From: Nemertoderma westbladi
Taxonomy: Eukaryota; Xenacoelomorpha; Nemertodermatida; Nemertodermatidae
Assembly: GCA_032718475.1 (NCBI GenBank)
Contig: JAUCBJ010006718.1
Span: 1 to 64,000, forward strand
Length of the DNA stretch: 64,000 nucleotides
Direction: 5' to 3'
Shown: positions 32,896-43,731 of the stretch, piece after piece
Numbering within the stretch: the first letter of the stretch is position 1
How the letters are laid out: each line of letters begins with the position of its first letter
Position numbers and translations under genes: made by a program
Notes under the pieces: generated by a model
What the model was told of the DNA's origin: nothing
Databases searched by the model: none
What the model saw: only the letters and a program-made list of their open reading frames with translations

Positions 32896-34861
32896 GTTTG
32901 TTTACACAGTTGAATGTCTACTGCTATATTACAGTCTAAGCAAGTCTAGTAATTCAGTGTTAACTGCTAGCCTAGTAATTAATTACCGATACTGCTACTC
33001 AGTGTAGCGTGATATATAATATATTAGTATACCGGTATGCATATAAGTATTATTACAGACTAGGTTTTTCACAGAAACCGGTATATAATTTTAGCACAAA
33101 TATATATAAATATATAATAGGCCTATCGTGAATACCGGTATGCAGTTTATACTTATAGTGTATATATATAAGTATAATTACAGACTAGAATTAATTACAG
33201 AATACCGGTATGATTTCAGCTTATATTTATAAAATAAAAATAATAAGCCTATTGTAACTACACATAACTACACAAAACTACACATAAGCTGTGCGCTCTC
33301 AGTGGAGTGCTACTTGTTAGACACTAAAACAAATAATTCTAATTTACCTAAGTTACTTAATACTACAAATTACGTACAATTCGGGTTGAGATTACAATCT
33401 CTAAATAAACACAAAAATTTGATTACAAATACACAAATACAAATTTTTAGGGTAATTTTACAAGAAGTCTACTAACCAGCCTAACAAAGGGTTAGAATAT
33501 CTGGTTATTACAACGGACAGGTTACTACGGTATTTGAAAATAATAAGTAGTAGTAAATATACTGCATTGTCCAGATAGGAAAATACCACCGCCTGACGAC
33601 CTATAACCGTATCGCTATAGGTACTACGTTATGTATCACGGAGTGTCCCTACCTAGAAGTTAATTACCGCGGTCTACCAGAACCAACGTGCCTATTAACC
33701 ACTTTACAACACAAATACACTGCCTACACACTAATTGCTTTCGGAAAGCACTGTACACTAAACCCTAAATTAGGTACAAGTACTTGTACAACAAATAATT
33801 AGTAGTTAAAAATACTTGAACAGCTAAAAGAACCACGGTATCTGCCGGAGTGACCAAAGCACAAAATCTCCAGTCTTTACCTACGCCGAGCAGCCCTGAT
33901 GTAGTACCGGGGTTAGTTTAACTATAACGGTATGTATAACAAACACAATTACTGTAGGAATAAACTTGGGGATATGAATGTTGCGAATAATCGCATAAAC
34001 TCTGAATAATAAATATTACGCTACGCGTACAGACTATTCAAACAAAATGCAGACCAAATACTGACAGACTACTATCAAGCCTAAACAAACTACGGTATAT
34101 GCAGACTCCAAAATGATTAGTTAGTATGCGTTCTAACCCAGTAGTACGACTTATTCTTTCACAGGGGGTTTACCTCACAGCACTTGAAGCCCCTACTTTC
34201 CTAACTTAGCACTTTATCGGACAGATGCTCTACACACACCGAAATTTCCTCAAACCCAACAACAGCCAGACAACTATCCAGCCTACAAATTATCTAAATA
34301 AAATTATACGCTACCCGTACAGACTACAAACAAAGTACAGACCAAACGCTGGCGGACTCCTATCAGGCCTAAATAAACCACAGGACACGCAGACTCCGAA
34401 ATGGTTAAGTAGTATGCGTTCTAACCCAGTAGTACGACTTATTCTTTAGATGGGGGTTTACCTTACAGCTATGGCTGCCCCTACTTCCTAACCGTTCTTT
34501 ATCGGACATACACTCTACATGCACTGCAATCCGTTCAGACCTAATCAACAGTTAGCCAACAGTCAAGCCTACAAATTATCTGTACAATCTGAGCAGGCTT
34601 ACACGCCTTCTGCTCAATACTGGCCTACAAATAAATAAAACTGACAGAAATAAGTAAAATCTCAATAAAAAACCAGGGCGGGCCCTCCCTGATTAATTAT
34701 TAAGGCCTACTGGTCTATAATAATCAAAATCGAATAATACTGCTATACCTGTACTGTAAGTACCGGTTCGGATGATCAGGCAGTCAGGCCTACTGGTTAC
34801 CGGTTGACCGGTACTTTCGACTAGATTGCTTACACCGCAATCCAGAAGCAATATCCGTTAT
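32896..34861 (-). other. BEL-B 5' untranslated region with internal duplications
   Basis: No gene. A module of about 290 bp is present twice in tandem: ATGCGTTCTAACCCAGTAGT occurs at about 34125 and 34413, with the surrounding CAGACTCC..GGGGGTTTACC..CTTTATCGGACA. An AT-rich segment containing ATACCGGTATGC..TATTACAGACTAG is repeated at about 33030-33090 and 33132-33215. A primer-binding site next to the LTR (34861 leftward) is not obvious. Confidence 0.6.
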
Positions 34862-36085
34862 TGTTCGCGCTTTCAGACCTTTGGCAGTTTAACCCGCCAA
34901 ATTAGGATGTCTTCTAGATAATAAATCGCTTTTAGCCTCTGACAAGTATTTGATTCACTACACTAGTTGAAACCAATCTGTGCGCGATCATTCACCCGCT
35001 GGATATACCCGGGAGATTGACTTCGACGGCTTAATCTTATTGCTATGTAAGCCTAATGTATTATTCGACTGACAGTATTATATAATCTCTGACAATATTA
35101 TTCACCTTCGGGGAATATTAACAGTTCCTTTTGGACGTGGCGCTCTATCTATATAAACAGAGCTATGACTTAAACTACATGCAACGATATGGCTTAGTTA
35201 CAATTCACATATATGGCGCATTCTTTAGGAAATGCTTCGTTATCAGTCTCACTCATACACAATGCTGCACAATACTGCACACTGATCTGCCGATCTTCAC
35301 TGATTTTAGTCACATATAAAAGGAACACAGACCGACTCATGTAGGGTCTATTAGATAACATTAGATTCACTTCAAACCACTTTAACATAAGTCACAATCG
35401 TTATATGTAACCTGTCTCTCTTACCTTCGGTATATCAAGAATATTGGGTTTTCGGGGTTATTTCTCGTTATTCCAAATATAATATTTCATCAACCATATA
35501 ATGAATAACCGACAGTAAATAGCAGTATAACGTTATAAAAGTATGCACGACAAGACCAGCCAAGCATTGAGTAAGTTGTTAACCATTGAGTTACCCAGTG
35601 TGATGTCAGATAACGGATATATGTCCTTATAAATAAGCCTACTAGTGTTAGGCTAAAAGCAGAAAAGCACAAATATTCCAAAAGCCTTTCTTTCTTGGCT
35701 CAGGACTGAATGATAACACTGCCCATAAAGCATTGCGTGATTTCTAGGAAATTTCTGTACAAGAACAGTAAAAACGCTCTGATTGGTTGACTGAACTGAG
35801 AGGCACCGTAGAACAAAGAAAATCGACACGTATACAGCTCAGCTGTTAACCGTCGTCATAGTAACTACTGTTTCAAGAGGATCTAGCTATTTTGCGTCAT
35901 AGAATTGCCATAGAATCACCAACCATGTCCCCCAAAGTACACATACGGAAGAAATAGCTCTTAGGTCCTCTAAAAAACACCGATACAGCAATAATACGGC
36001 CTCTTACGCCTACTAAACCAACTACAGAGTATTTTACGGGAAAAATAAGGAAAAATAACCGGGCAATTCCGCAAAAGCTTTTACA
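34862..36085 (-). mobile_element. BEL-B 5' LTR
   Basis: 1224 bp, TG..CA ends, near identical to 23497-24720. It is directly followed by TGGAC (36086-36090), the right TSD, and the rest of the 63-bp array. Confidence 0.95.
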
Positions 36086-36086
36086 T

Positions 36087-36401
36087 GGACTCTGTGGCCA
36101 GCTGCTGGCTTGGTTGACTGACTGCTTTCCTTACCAACCCAGTGCAACTGGACTCTATGGCCAGCTGCTGGCTTGGTGGACTGACTGCTTTCCTTACCAA
36201 CCGAGTGCAACTGGACTCTGTGGCCAGCTGCTTGCATGGTTGACTGACTGCTTTCCTTACCAACCGTGTGCAACTGGACTCTATGGCCAGCTGCTGGCTT
36301 GGTTGACTGACTGCTTTCCTTACCAACCGTGTGCAACTGGACTCTATGGCCAGCTGCTGGCTTGGTTGACAGACTGCTTTCCTTACCAACCGATTGCAAC
36401 C
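36087..36401. repeat. 63-bp minisatellite, right remnant (5 units)
   Basis: Five units of 63 bp continue the array cut by BEL-B (36087, 36150, 36213, 36276 and 36339). Three of them share CTATGGCC in place of CTGTGGCC, a variant I did not see in the 88-unit part. After the fifth unit the RT sequence carries on (VVNG, then SGVPQGS), proving that the array lies inside the RT gene. Confidence 0.95.
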
Positions 36402-36564
36402 AGCTGTAGTTAATGGGGCTCTGTTCCCATTCTGTGTCTGTCATCAGTGGGGTCCCTCAAGGGAGCGGGATTGCGCCTTTATTGTTCATTATATCGTGCA
36501 ATATACTCTTCCAACAATTCCATTTCACTTCAAAGGGATATTATATTGACTCTTTGGTATCATG
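36402..36564 (+). pseudogene. LINE-H RT motif B segment
   Basis: VSVISGVPQGSGIAPLLF (about 36437-36490) is RT motif B, one frame off the preceding TNR..VVNG part. The segment stops at GGTATCATG, where BEL-C inserted. The expected catalytic YADD segment should follow, but only a shortened stretch is present, so part of motif C is lost. Confidence 0.8.
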
Positions 36565-36932
36565 TGTTGGGGTTCCCGAAGGATTGATAAAGAGTTTTTA
36601 GTATAAGATGTGGAATATAATAACAATAATCTTATAGTATATGTAATATATAAACAGAGCTATTCCTACAGTATAAGTATACATATTGGCAATATATTAT
36701 TGAAAGTTTTACGACAACAAAAAACAACAACAATGAATATCAAAAGAGTAAATGGTAAAGAGTAAACCTCAATAGATAAATCAGCTGTTAATTAATGTAA
36801 CAATGTGACAATTATAATACATTAAAGTAAGCCTATGTATAATGGTAAATTGCCAACTAATAATCATGACAACATAATGTTTCGAAAAAGTATGGGAAGA
36901 ATATTTATAAAAGCTAATATAAATCTCCAACA
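36565..36932 (-). mobile_element. BEL-C 3' LTR
   Basis: 368 bp. It matches the 5' LTR apart from scattered changes and an extra stretch of about 30 bp near 36685-36715. The candidate polypurine tract GGTGGGGAGA (minus strand, 36933-36942) abuts it. Confidence 0.9.
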
Positions 36933-37717
36933 TCTCCCCACCATGAATATGTAATATTCATACATGAGTTTGATATGCAAAAAATAATTATATTCCACTA
37001 TGTAATGGTATTCTATAATTATACTGTAACTAGAAAGACATTTCCTAAAGGAAATGCAACCACGAAGCTAAGGAAAATTAAATAAAGGGCCACAATTTGG
37101 TTTGTTGCTTAGCCTAGTTTGGTAGCATTTGCCAATAAATAACTTATATTCCCATGGAAACTAGAATTCTCTGGAACTGTTGGTTTTACCTTTGAAAAAA
37201 GATTCAGTCCAGATTGTTGTTCAGATAATACATATACTGAGTTTCAGAAATTATTGTAGTTTATGCCCAAATTACCGATTTTCTATCAAAATGCATCTGT
37301 TTGCAGTGGTTGTCATGGAAACTGAAAAATAGAACAATGTAATTCGGATGCAGAATAAGTCATATAGTGGGGGTAGGTCTTGGTCCCAAGTCACAATTCT
37401 ATTAACTTGTGTTTAAAATTATCATTTTAGAAATTTTAACATCTGTTTAGTCTTGTTGCTATGGTAATTGGATTGTGTAATTAACCTCGAATGGATTGTA
37501 TATGATTGATTACAGATGAGTTGCGATTTACTCAGATGAGATTTATATTTATTACATTATTTTGCTACAAATAGAGTATTGAATTTAGACTTGAATGATA
37601 TAGACTTTAATAAACCGCAGGTACCATGGTAACAAGATATTTCTGGAATGTTTTCAGTTTCACTAAAAGTTCCAACTAATGGTCCAGCTAACACATTCCC
37701 AGTTTCGTAAAATTTTA

Positions 37718-38041
37718 TCGGCTTCCACCTCGAGGTCCCAGGTTCGAATCCGACACCACGCTGATGAGACCCAGTAAGGTCGAAACGCGTACGTGGTTTG
37801 GAGAGATATGAGATATTAATTTCAAGAAAAATTACGCGATTCTTAAATTTGTACACTACCCGGTTAAAAAGTACGCATGTGATGGGATTATTCCTACAAT
37901 TGCGCCAATAAAAGATAAGTTATTTTCGGTAAAATAAACTTATCATTCGAGGTAAAGACCCCTAGATCCCTTCCTATAATAAATGTATAATAACAAACAC
38001 CTCGAAAAATACAGCTTGCCAACACATTGTTATTATCAATA
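37718..38041 (+). mobile_element. Hammerhead-tRNA-like repeat, copy 1
   Basis: From TCGGCTTCC (37718) this copy matches 60855-61124, and its last 140 bases match 60632-60773. It contains the B box GGTTCGAATCC (37740-37750), the hammerhead (37755-37797), and the TGCGCCAATAAAAG.. tail ending CACATTGTTATTATCAATA. The A-box half present in copy 2 is missing here. Confidence 0.8.
37755..37797 (+). ncRNA. Type I hammerhead ribozyme (copy 1)
   Basis: All conserved core bases are present in order: stem I strand ACCACG (37755-37760), CTGATGA (37761-37767), stem II GACC/GGTC with a 6-nt loop, GAAA (37782-37785), self-complementary ACGCGT as a minimal stem III, then A (predicted cleavage after 37791) and the second stem I strand CGTGGT. 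Identical to copy 2. Confidence 0.85.
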
Positions 38042-38624
38042 TATCTATTATAGTTTTCCTAAAATATAGTTATAAATATTGACTTGAAATACATAGACTT
38101 TTTTCTAAGTCCGTTGCCATGGAAACCAGATTTTTCCCCCCACCATCCCACACGATGCGCCTCGACGAGTAGTACATACATGCAAAATTTCAGGGTACTT
38201 TTAAAGGCTAGTTTTTTCCGGAATAAAAAAACACCAAATCTGCCTCACACAAGTAAAATAGCCCACTATGAATACACCATCTCAGCTAAGGAAAATCTTT
38301 CTTAGCGAAAGTAGTTGATTTTCCTTAGCTTCGTGGATAAACTATTAAATATATCAATCAATATTAATAACAAACATGTCTAAGTAGGTAATGCATTTGG
38401 TTCTGAGTTCAACATTTTTAGTACTAATCCACCTGTATTTTATGATTGAACTTCAAGTGGATATAGTAAACTTATTGGTGCTGTATAATATGGTTTTCGA
38501 CCTACTGTGACATCAGCTGCACGGACACGCTCATCTCGGCCATGGATAAGTTTTGCTATAAGTTTTGCCGACCAAACTTCCAGAAAGCACGAGGTTTATG
38601 AGCTTGATGTATAATCACAATATC

Positions 38625-39794
38625 TCAATTCTTGATATTGGATTTGTGGTCTTTAATGTTAGTCCAATGTTGACTTTTCATGAAACAAAGATAGTCATCT
38701 AACCAAGATTTCCAAAATTGATCTATCAAACTCTTCCGTAGTTTGTAAAATTGTCTAAGACTGTTTTGAGTTGCACTCAATTGTTCAGATACTTCAGTCT
38801 CATCAGGTAATGAACCTAGGCGACGGCCACAAAGAAGATGATTTGGAGTTAATATGTCAACGTTATCTTCAGTGTCGACATAGGTAAGTGGTCTTGAATT
38901 GAGAACTCCGTCGACTTCTACGAGGATTGTTCTCAGAGCATCAGATGACAATATGGCACGGCACGTCCAATGACTTTGCGGATACATTTCTTGGTTGACT
39001 GAACAAGCCTTTCCCACAGGCCTCCCCACCATGGGGCTAAAGCCACATTAAATTGCCAAGTTATTCTATTTTGGCAACAATATGTTATGACTTCAGGTGA
39101 TTTCATGATTTGTTTATAGTTTCTTTAATGCTCTTTTAAACATGGCACCATTGTCAGACAAGATGCGAATTGGGACTCCTCTTCGAGCTATGAATTGCCT
39201 CAACGAATTTATGAATGTTTCACTTGTGAGATCGTTAAGTAAATCCAGATGAATTGCTCTTGTGCTGGGGCATGTATAAAGGCAAATGTAAACCTTCAAC
39301 GTACTGTCAGTAGACACTTCTGACTTTACATAAAGTGGACCAGCCATGTCAATTCCAACATTGGCGAATGGATAGGACTGATCAACACGAAATGGAAGCA
39401 GGGGTGGAGCTTGAGGTAGTCTGTAAGGGTATCCTTGTATCCTCCTACAAGGTACGCAGCGATGCAAAATTGACTTAACACGTTGTCTACCCTTTGGTAT
39501 CCAGAAACGTGTCCGTAGTTGTATTAGAGTATCTTGAACACCACCATGAATAACTTGATTGTGAGCATCACTGATGATTAATAATGAGCTAAGGTGTGAA
39601 TTTTTTGGCAAAATAATAGGAAATATCTGATCATATTTCAATTGAGCATTTTGAAGACGAGTTTCATACCGCAGAATATCATCTTTATCAAAGAATAACT
39701 TTAGACTATTTAGAAGAGATGGACATTTCCCTTCTTTTGATTTCATGTAGATTAATTCAGTCTTAAATTCATAGATTGAGTTTCTCGAATCCAA
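38625..39794 (-). pseudogene. BEL-C integrase
   Basis: The first frame (39794-39114) has the HHCC zinc-binding set (HNQVIHGG.., CVPCRR) and the catalytic core with GIDMAGPLY (first Asp) and ILSDNGAMF (second Asp). A frame break near 39040-39114 removes the continuous link to the third block, where 39032-38625 carries EVDGVLNSRPLTYV and LTPNHLLCGR, the C-terminal part typical of BEL/Pao integrases. The role in an active element would be insertion of the cDNA into DNA. The break makes this copy inactive. Confidence 0.85.
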
Positions 39795-40884
39795 AGTTTC
39801 TCGGATGATCGAATTTCAGATCTGGTTATTGGGCCATATGTTTCTTTAGTATTACCTTTAACCTTTGACTTCAAATTATTAATGAATCGAACTACATAGC
39901 ATGTACAGCGAAGTAGTTTAATGTAAGAGTTGAACTTCTCTGAATTTATCACTGAATTAATTGATGGTTTTGTTGGTTCTATAATGTCGTTTGTTGCAAC
40001 AACAACTAATGTTGTTTGAAGTAGATGTTGTTCTTGTATTTCTATCTTTTTAGTGGAAGGCCATTCAGAAGCTGGGTTTAGTATCCATGATGGGCCATAC
40101 CACCACATACTACAATCACGAAATTTTTCGTGTGAAATTGGACGAGTTGCCACATCTGCTGGATTACTAGTTCCAGGAACATGATTCCAAATATTTGGTT
40201 GAGTTAAGGATCGGTTTTCGCGGACCTTATTTTCGATAAATGGTTTGAACTCCTTGGTTGTATTGCAAATCCAACAAATTACATTTTGAGAGTCAGACCA
40301 ACAAAAAACTTAGGCGTGAGTTTGAGTGGTAGCAAAGAATCAAGAACTGTGTTCAGCAAGCGAGCTGCCAAAACTGCAGCCAATAGTTCTAGACGGGGCA
40401 TTGATGGGGGCTTAGATGAAGACTTCGATGAAGATTGTTCCTTCAAAGGTGCGACTCGAGACTTTGCAACCACTAGTGTAGATTGGGGGGTTTGATTTGG
40501 TTTCCGCAGACACAAGCAAATACACGCTGCATATGCCTTTTTAGATGCATCCCCGAATGCATGTAACTCTCCATACTCTACTAAATAAGAAACAAATGCA
40601 TTTGAATCTGGAAAGTAAATCCTTGGAATGGTAATATCATTTAATGATGCAAGGTTATAAATTAAAGATTTACACCTTTTGTTTAAATCTGGTGACAATA
40701 CACTGTCCCAGTTGAATCCAATAAGTTCTTGAAATAACACCTTTAACTGTGTGACAATGGGACTAAAAATACCCATTGGATCAAAGATGCGGCCAGTTAT
40801 CTTGAGTATACTACGTTTAGTAGGTGGGAGTATGTCAATTAACTGAAGGATATTTCTAAATGAGTATTTGAAATCATCTTGCAT
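39752..40884 (-). pseudogene. BEL-C RT connection and RNase H region
   Basis: 40884-40279 reads through the RT thumb (KITGRIFDPMGIFSPIVTQLKVLFQEL) into RNase H, with HAFGDASKKAYAAC (first Asp) and MPRLELLAAVLAARL (Glu). 40153-39752 continues after a frame break with ATRPISHEKFRDCSMWWYGPSWI, the usual post-RNase H segment. It overlaps the integrase frame by 43 bases, so another frameshift lies there. Confidence 0.8.
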
Positions 40885-40901
40885 TGGTGACCACTCAATG
40901 C

Positions 40902-42169
40902 CTAAACCTTTATGTAGCTATTGTCAGTGTTCATTTGATTGAGTGTAAACGAATGGGAGGAAAGTGAATTTGTTGGGACTTGAGGTGGCTTGTGGACGCT
41001 ATCAATCGATTGTTCACACTCATGTATAATGTGTTTTGCTGGGAGAGAATTTGATTCCCAGGACCTAAGATTAAATCCAACTCTCAAGAGCATAGTCTTT
41101 GTATAATAATACAATGATAATATTTCGTTGACTGTGTCTGCCCCTGTTTGCAAGTTGTCAACATACAAATCATTGCCTAGTACATTGATTGCAGTACTAG
41201 TAGCATCATTGACATGTGTTGATTTGTTTTCCTCAGATAAATGATGACTAACAGTACCATGTAATAAGAAAGGGGATGGGTTTAATCCAAATGGAACTCT
41301 GCACCACCGATAAACCTTGACAGTATCTGACAGTATGACAGTCTGCATCTGCATCCATAAAAACCTTAAAGCATCACGATGTTCAGAGTTGACTGAAACC
41401 ATAAAAAAAACTTTTTCAATATCTGCCAACAGCACATACTGATACAAGCGAAAGCGAATCATAATCGAAACAATATTTGATACCAGAGAAGGGCCAGTAA
41501 CAATGTGTCATTGAGTGATAAATCTTGTTTTGAGTCTCTGGCACTACCATCAAATACTATTCGCAGCTTTGTTGTGTTGTGATCTTCCCTTATAACACAA
41601 TGATGAGGGATATAATGAGTGATGCCACATGATTCACTTGGGTCATTAACTTCTTCAATAAAACCGCGTTTACAGTAGTCACTCAGAACCTCACTGTAAC
41701 GATGATAAAGTGCGGGGTTGCGTAAGAAACGTTTTTAACCAATGATTGGAGACGTCCAAGTGAAAGTGAGTAGTGATTTTGAAGTGGCGCTACATTGTCT
41801 TTCCATGGCAAGTTTACTGAGTATCGCCCATTTTCAAACATGATTTCCTTACAAAAATTGCTATGAACATGATCAGGAGTTGAAACTCCAGTTGATTCCA
41901 ATTCGCAAAATGTCTTGAGAATCTTTGTTAATTCTCTTGTACAATCACAGGTATCATTGCTAGCAACTAAGGCTGTATTTTCTGTCGACATATTTTCGGA
42001 TTCTTCTATTGGTCCTGTTAACAACCAACCAAAGACAGATTTTGTAGCAACAGGCTGATGACTTAGATGCCCCTTGCGGACATTTCCAGCATCAACAAGA
42101 TTGTTGTACAAATCTGCCCCAATGAGAACACCAATCTCTTTATGCGAACTGCAAAAGTCATCTGCAAGG
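40902..42169 (-). pseudogene. BEL-C protease tail and reverse transcriptase
   Basis: It starts right at the TTAA element edge. IGVLIGADLYNNLV and SVFGWLLTGP (about 42130-42010) are the conserved post-protease block; a pre-RT region follows (GRYSVNLPWK). Near 41700 the frame shifts; RIVFDGSARDSK (about 41555) is RT motif 2-like. 41462-40902 has LLADIEKVFFMVSV (motif A), RVPFGLNPSPFLLHGT (motif B) and DLYVDNL (catalytic box, with Asn where most RTs have a second Asp). At least two frameshifts. Confidence 0.8.
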
Positions 42170-42173
42170 TTAA

Positions 42174-43727
42174 CCCTATTAAACCCGGGGGGGGGGTCAA
42201 TATGACCCCCCCCCGTGGTTTTTTTATTATAATTCTGAAACAAACGCAGTTGGGAATCTGAAATTTTATGACTTTTCCTAAAAATCTATTGTATTCCTAG
42301 TAGTGAAAACCGTTTTCAAAAATATTGGGTACTTTTCGAGTTATAGCACCATTTTTTAACCCTACTTTTGGCACTTTTTTTGAGACGTTTTTTGAAAATT
42401 ACATTTCATTAAATATGAATTGTAACATCTCTAATTTTGATTTACACCGGTTTTTTGGTGTTAGAAATTTGATGGAACTCATATCAATTGATTTAGAAAT
42501 TTCAAACTTGTATTTTTCGGCGGGTACCAAATTTTGGTGCCAGCACCAAATTTTGAAATAAGTCAATTTTGTAAATTGAACGTTTGAAACTTGTTTTTTA
42601 CGAAATTGGGGTTTTTTGGGTTTCTGGATTCGATGAAATATATACGAGTTGCACCAAGCGTATCAAACTTGTATTTTTCGGTGCTGTGTGCAAATTTTGG
42701 TGCTAGCACGAAATTTTGAAAATCCATTCAATAGATAAAATTGCTTGTGACAATTTATTTCTTGCGTTTTAGAGGTTTATGGCTGTTCTGAATTCAATGG
42801 AAAATATAATTATCGAACTAGACATCTCAACCTTGTATTTTTCGGATGTGGGTGCAAAATGTGGTGCTAGCACCAAATTTTGAAAACCATCAAATATATC
42901 AATTGATTGTGTCACCTTGTTTCTTGCGTTATACGGGTTTGTGATGGTTCTGAATTCAATGGAATCAGTAAAAATTTCAGAAGAGTTCTCAAACTTGTAT
43001 TTTTCGCCGGTGGGTGAAAATTGTTGTGCCAGCACCAAATTTTGGAAAATATGCAAATTGATAAGTAGATAGTATCACCTTGTTTCTTGCGTTATACGGG
43101 TTTATGAGGGTCCTGAATCCGATGGAATCAATAAAAACTGCACTGGACATCGCAAACTTGTACTTTTTGGTGATGGGTACGAAATTTGGTGCTAGCACCA
43201 AAATTTGAAAAATTACGCCGAAAAACACAAGTAGCAATGATCTAGCATATTAGAAATGTATTCCATTAGAATCAGCGCCCTCGAAAACCTGAAAATGTGA
43301 ATTTATAGCATCGTAAAAGTGAATTAAAAATTTTGTGTTCTAACTGAAAAGTGCTGGTTACTTGTTTTTTTCATTTTTTTCCTACGCAGAGAGGACTAAA
43401 CAGCCATTTATAGTAATCATATCATTTTTTAATATTTTCCAATGTATTTTGCACCCCAGAAAACCTGTATTGAAAAATAATTAGCCGAAAATGTAACTTT
43501 CAAATTTGGTGAAAATTGTGCACTACTTGTAATTTTGGTGCTGCAATATAACCACCCCAGTACATTTTTTCGAAAATTTTTTTTTTCGGTCGGATCCAGA
43601 CAAGTGACACCTACGTACAAACAAAAAATCAGACGTTTTCGTAAATATTTGTAGATTTTAGAGGGGGGGGTCAATATGACCCCCTCCCGGTATTTGTACA
43701 ACATTTTATAGCCCGGTACTAATAGGG
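42174..43727. mobile_element. TTAA-2: second copy of the piggyBac-like element
   Basis: It is flanked by TTAA (42170-42173 and 43728-43731), with CCCTATTA..TAATAGGG ends, in opposite orientation to TTAA-1 and the same in layout (G/C tracts, about five palindrome-bearing units of about 162 bp). It splits the BEL-C protease region. The gag frame runs into it and acquires about 45 foreign codons. Confidence 0.9.
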
Positions 43728-43731
43728 TTAA

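Larger units (their letters stand above)
23497..36085 (-). mobile_element. BEL-B: BEL/Pao-like LTR element lacking RT and integrase
   Basis: Two 1224-bp LTRs (23497-24720 and 34862-36085) with TG..CA ends and 5-bp TSDs TGGAC flank 10.1 kb. I count about six differences between the LTRs, so the insertion is recent. The minus-strand content is gag (32895-30082), protease with RNase H tail (30078-27973) and an unassigned ORF (26297-25623). The RT and integrase cores are absent, so this copy depends on another element for replication functions. Confidence 0.9.
37060..38336. mobile_element. Candidate inverted-repeat (foldback/MITE-like) element
   Basis: CCACGAAGCTAAGGAAAAT (37060-37078) is matched perfectly in reverse complement at 38318-38336. 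Related motifs recur inside (AGCTAAGGAAAATC near 38284; TTGCCATGGAAAC-like near 37150, 37311 and 38111). No clear TSD and no transposase. The hammerhead repeat 37718-38041 lies within it. Confidence 0.5.
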
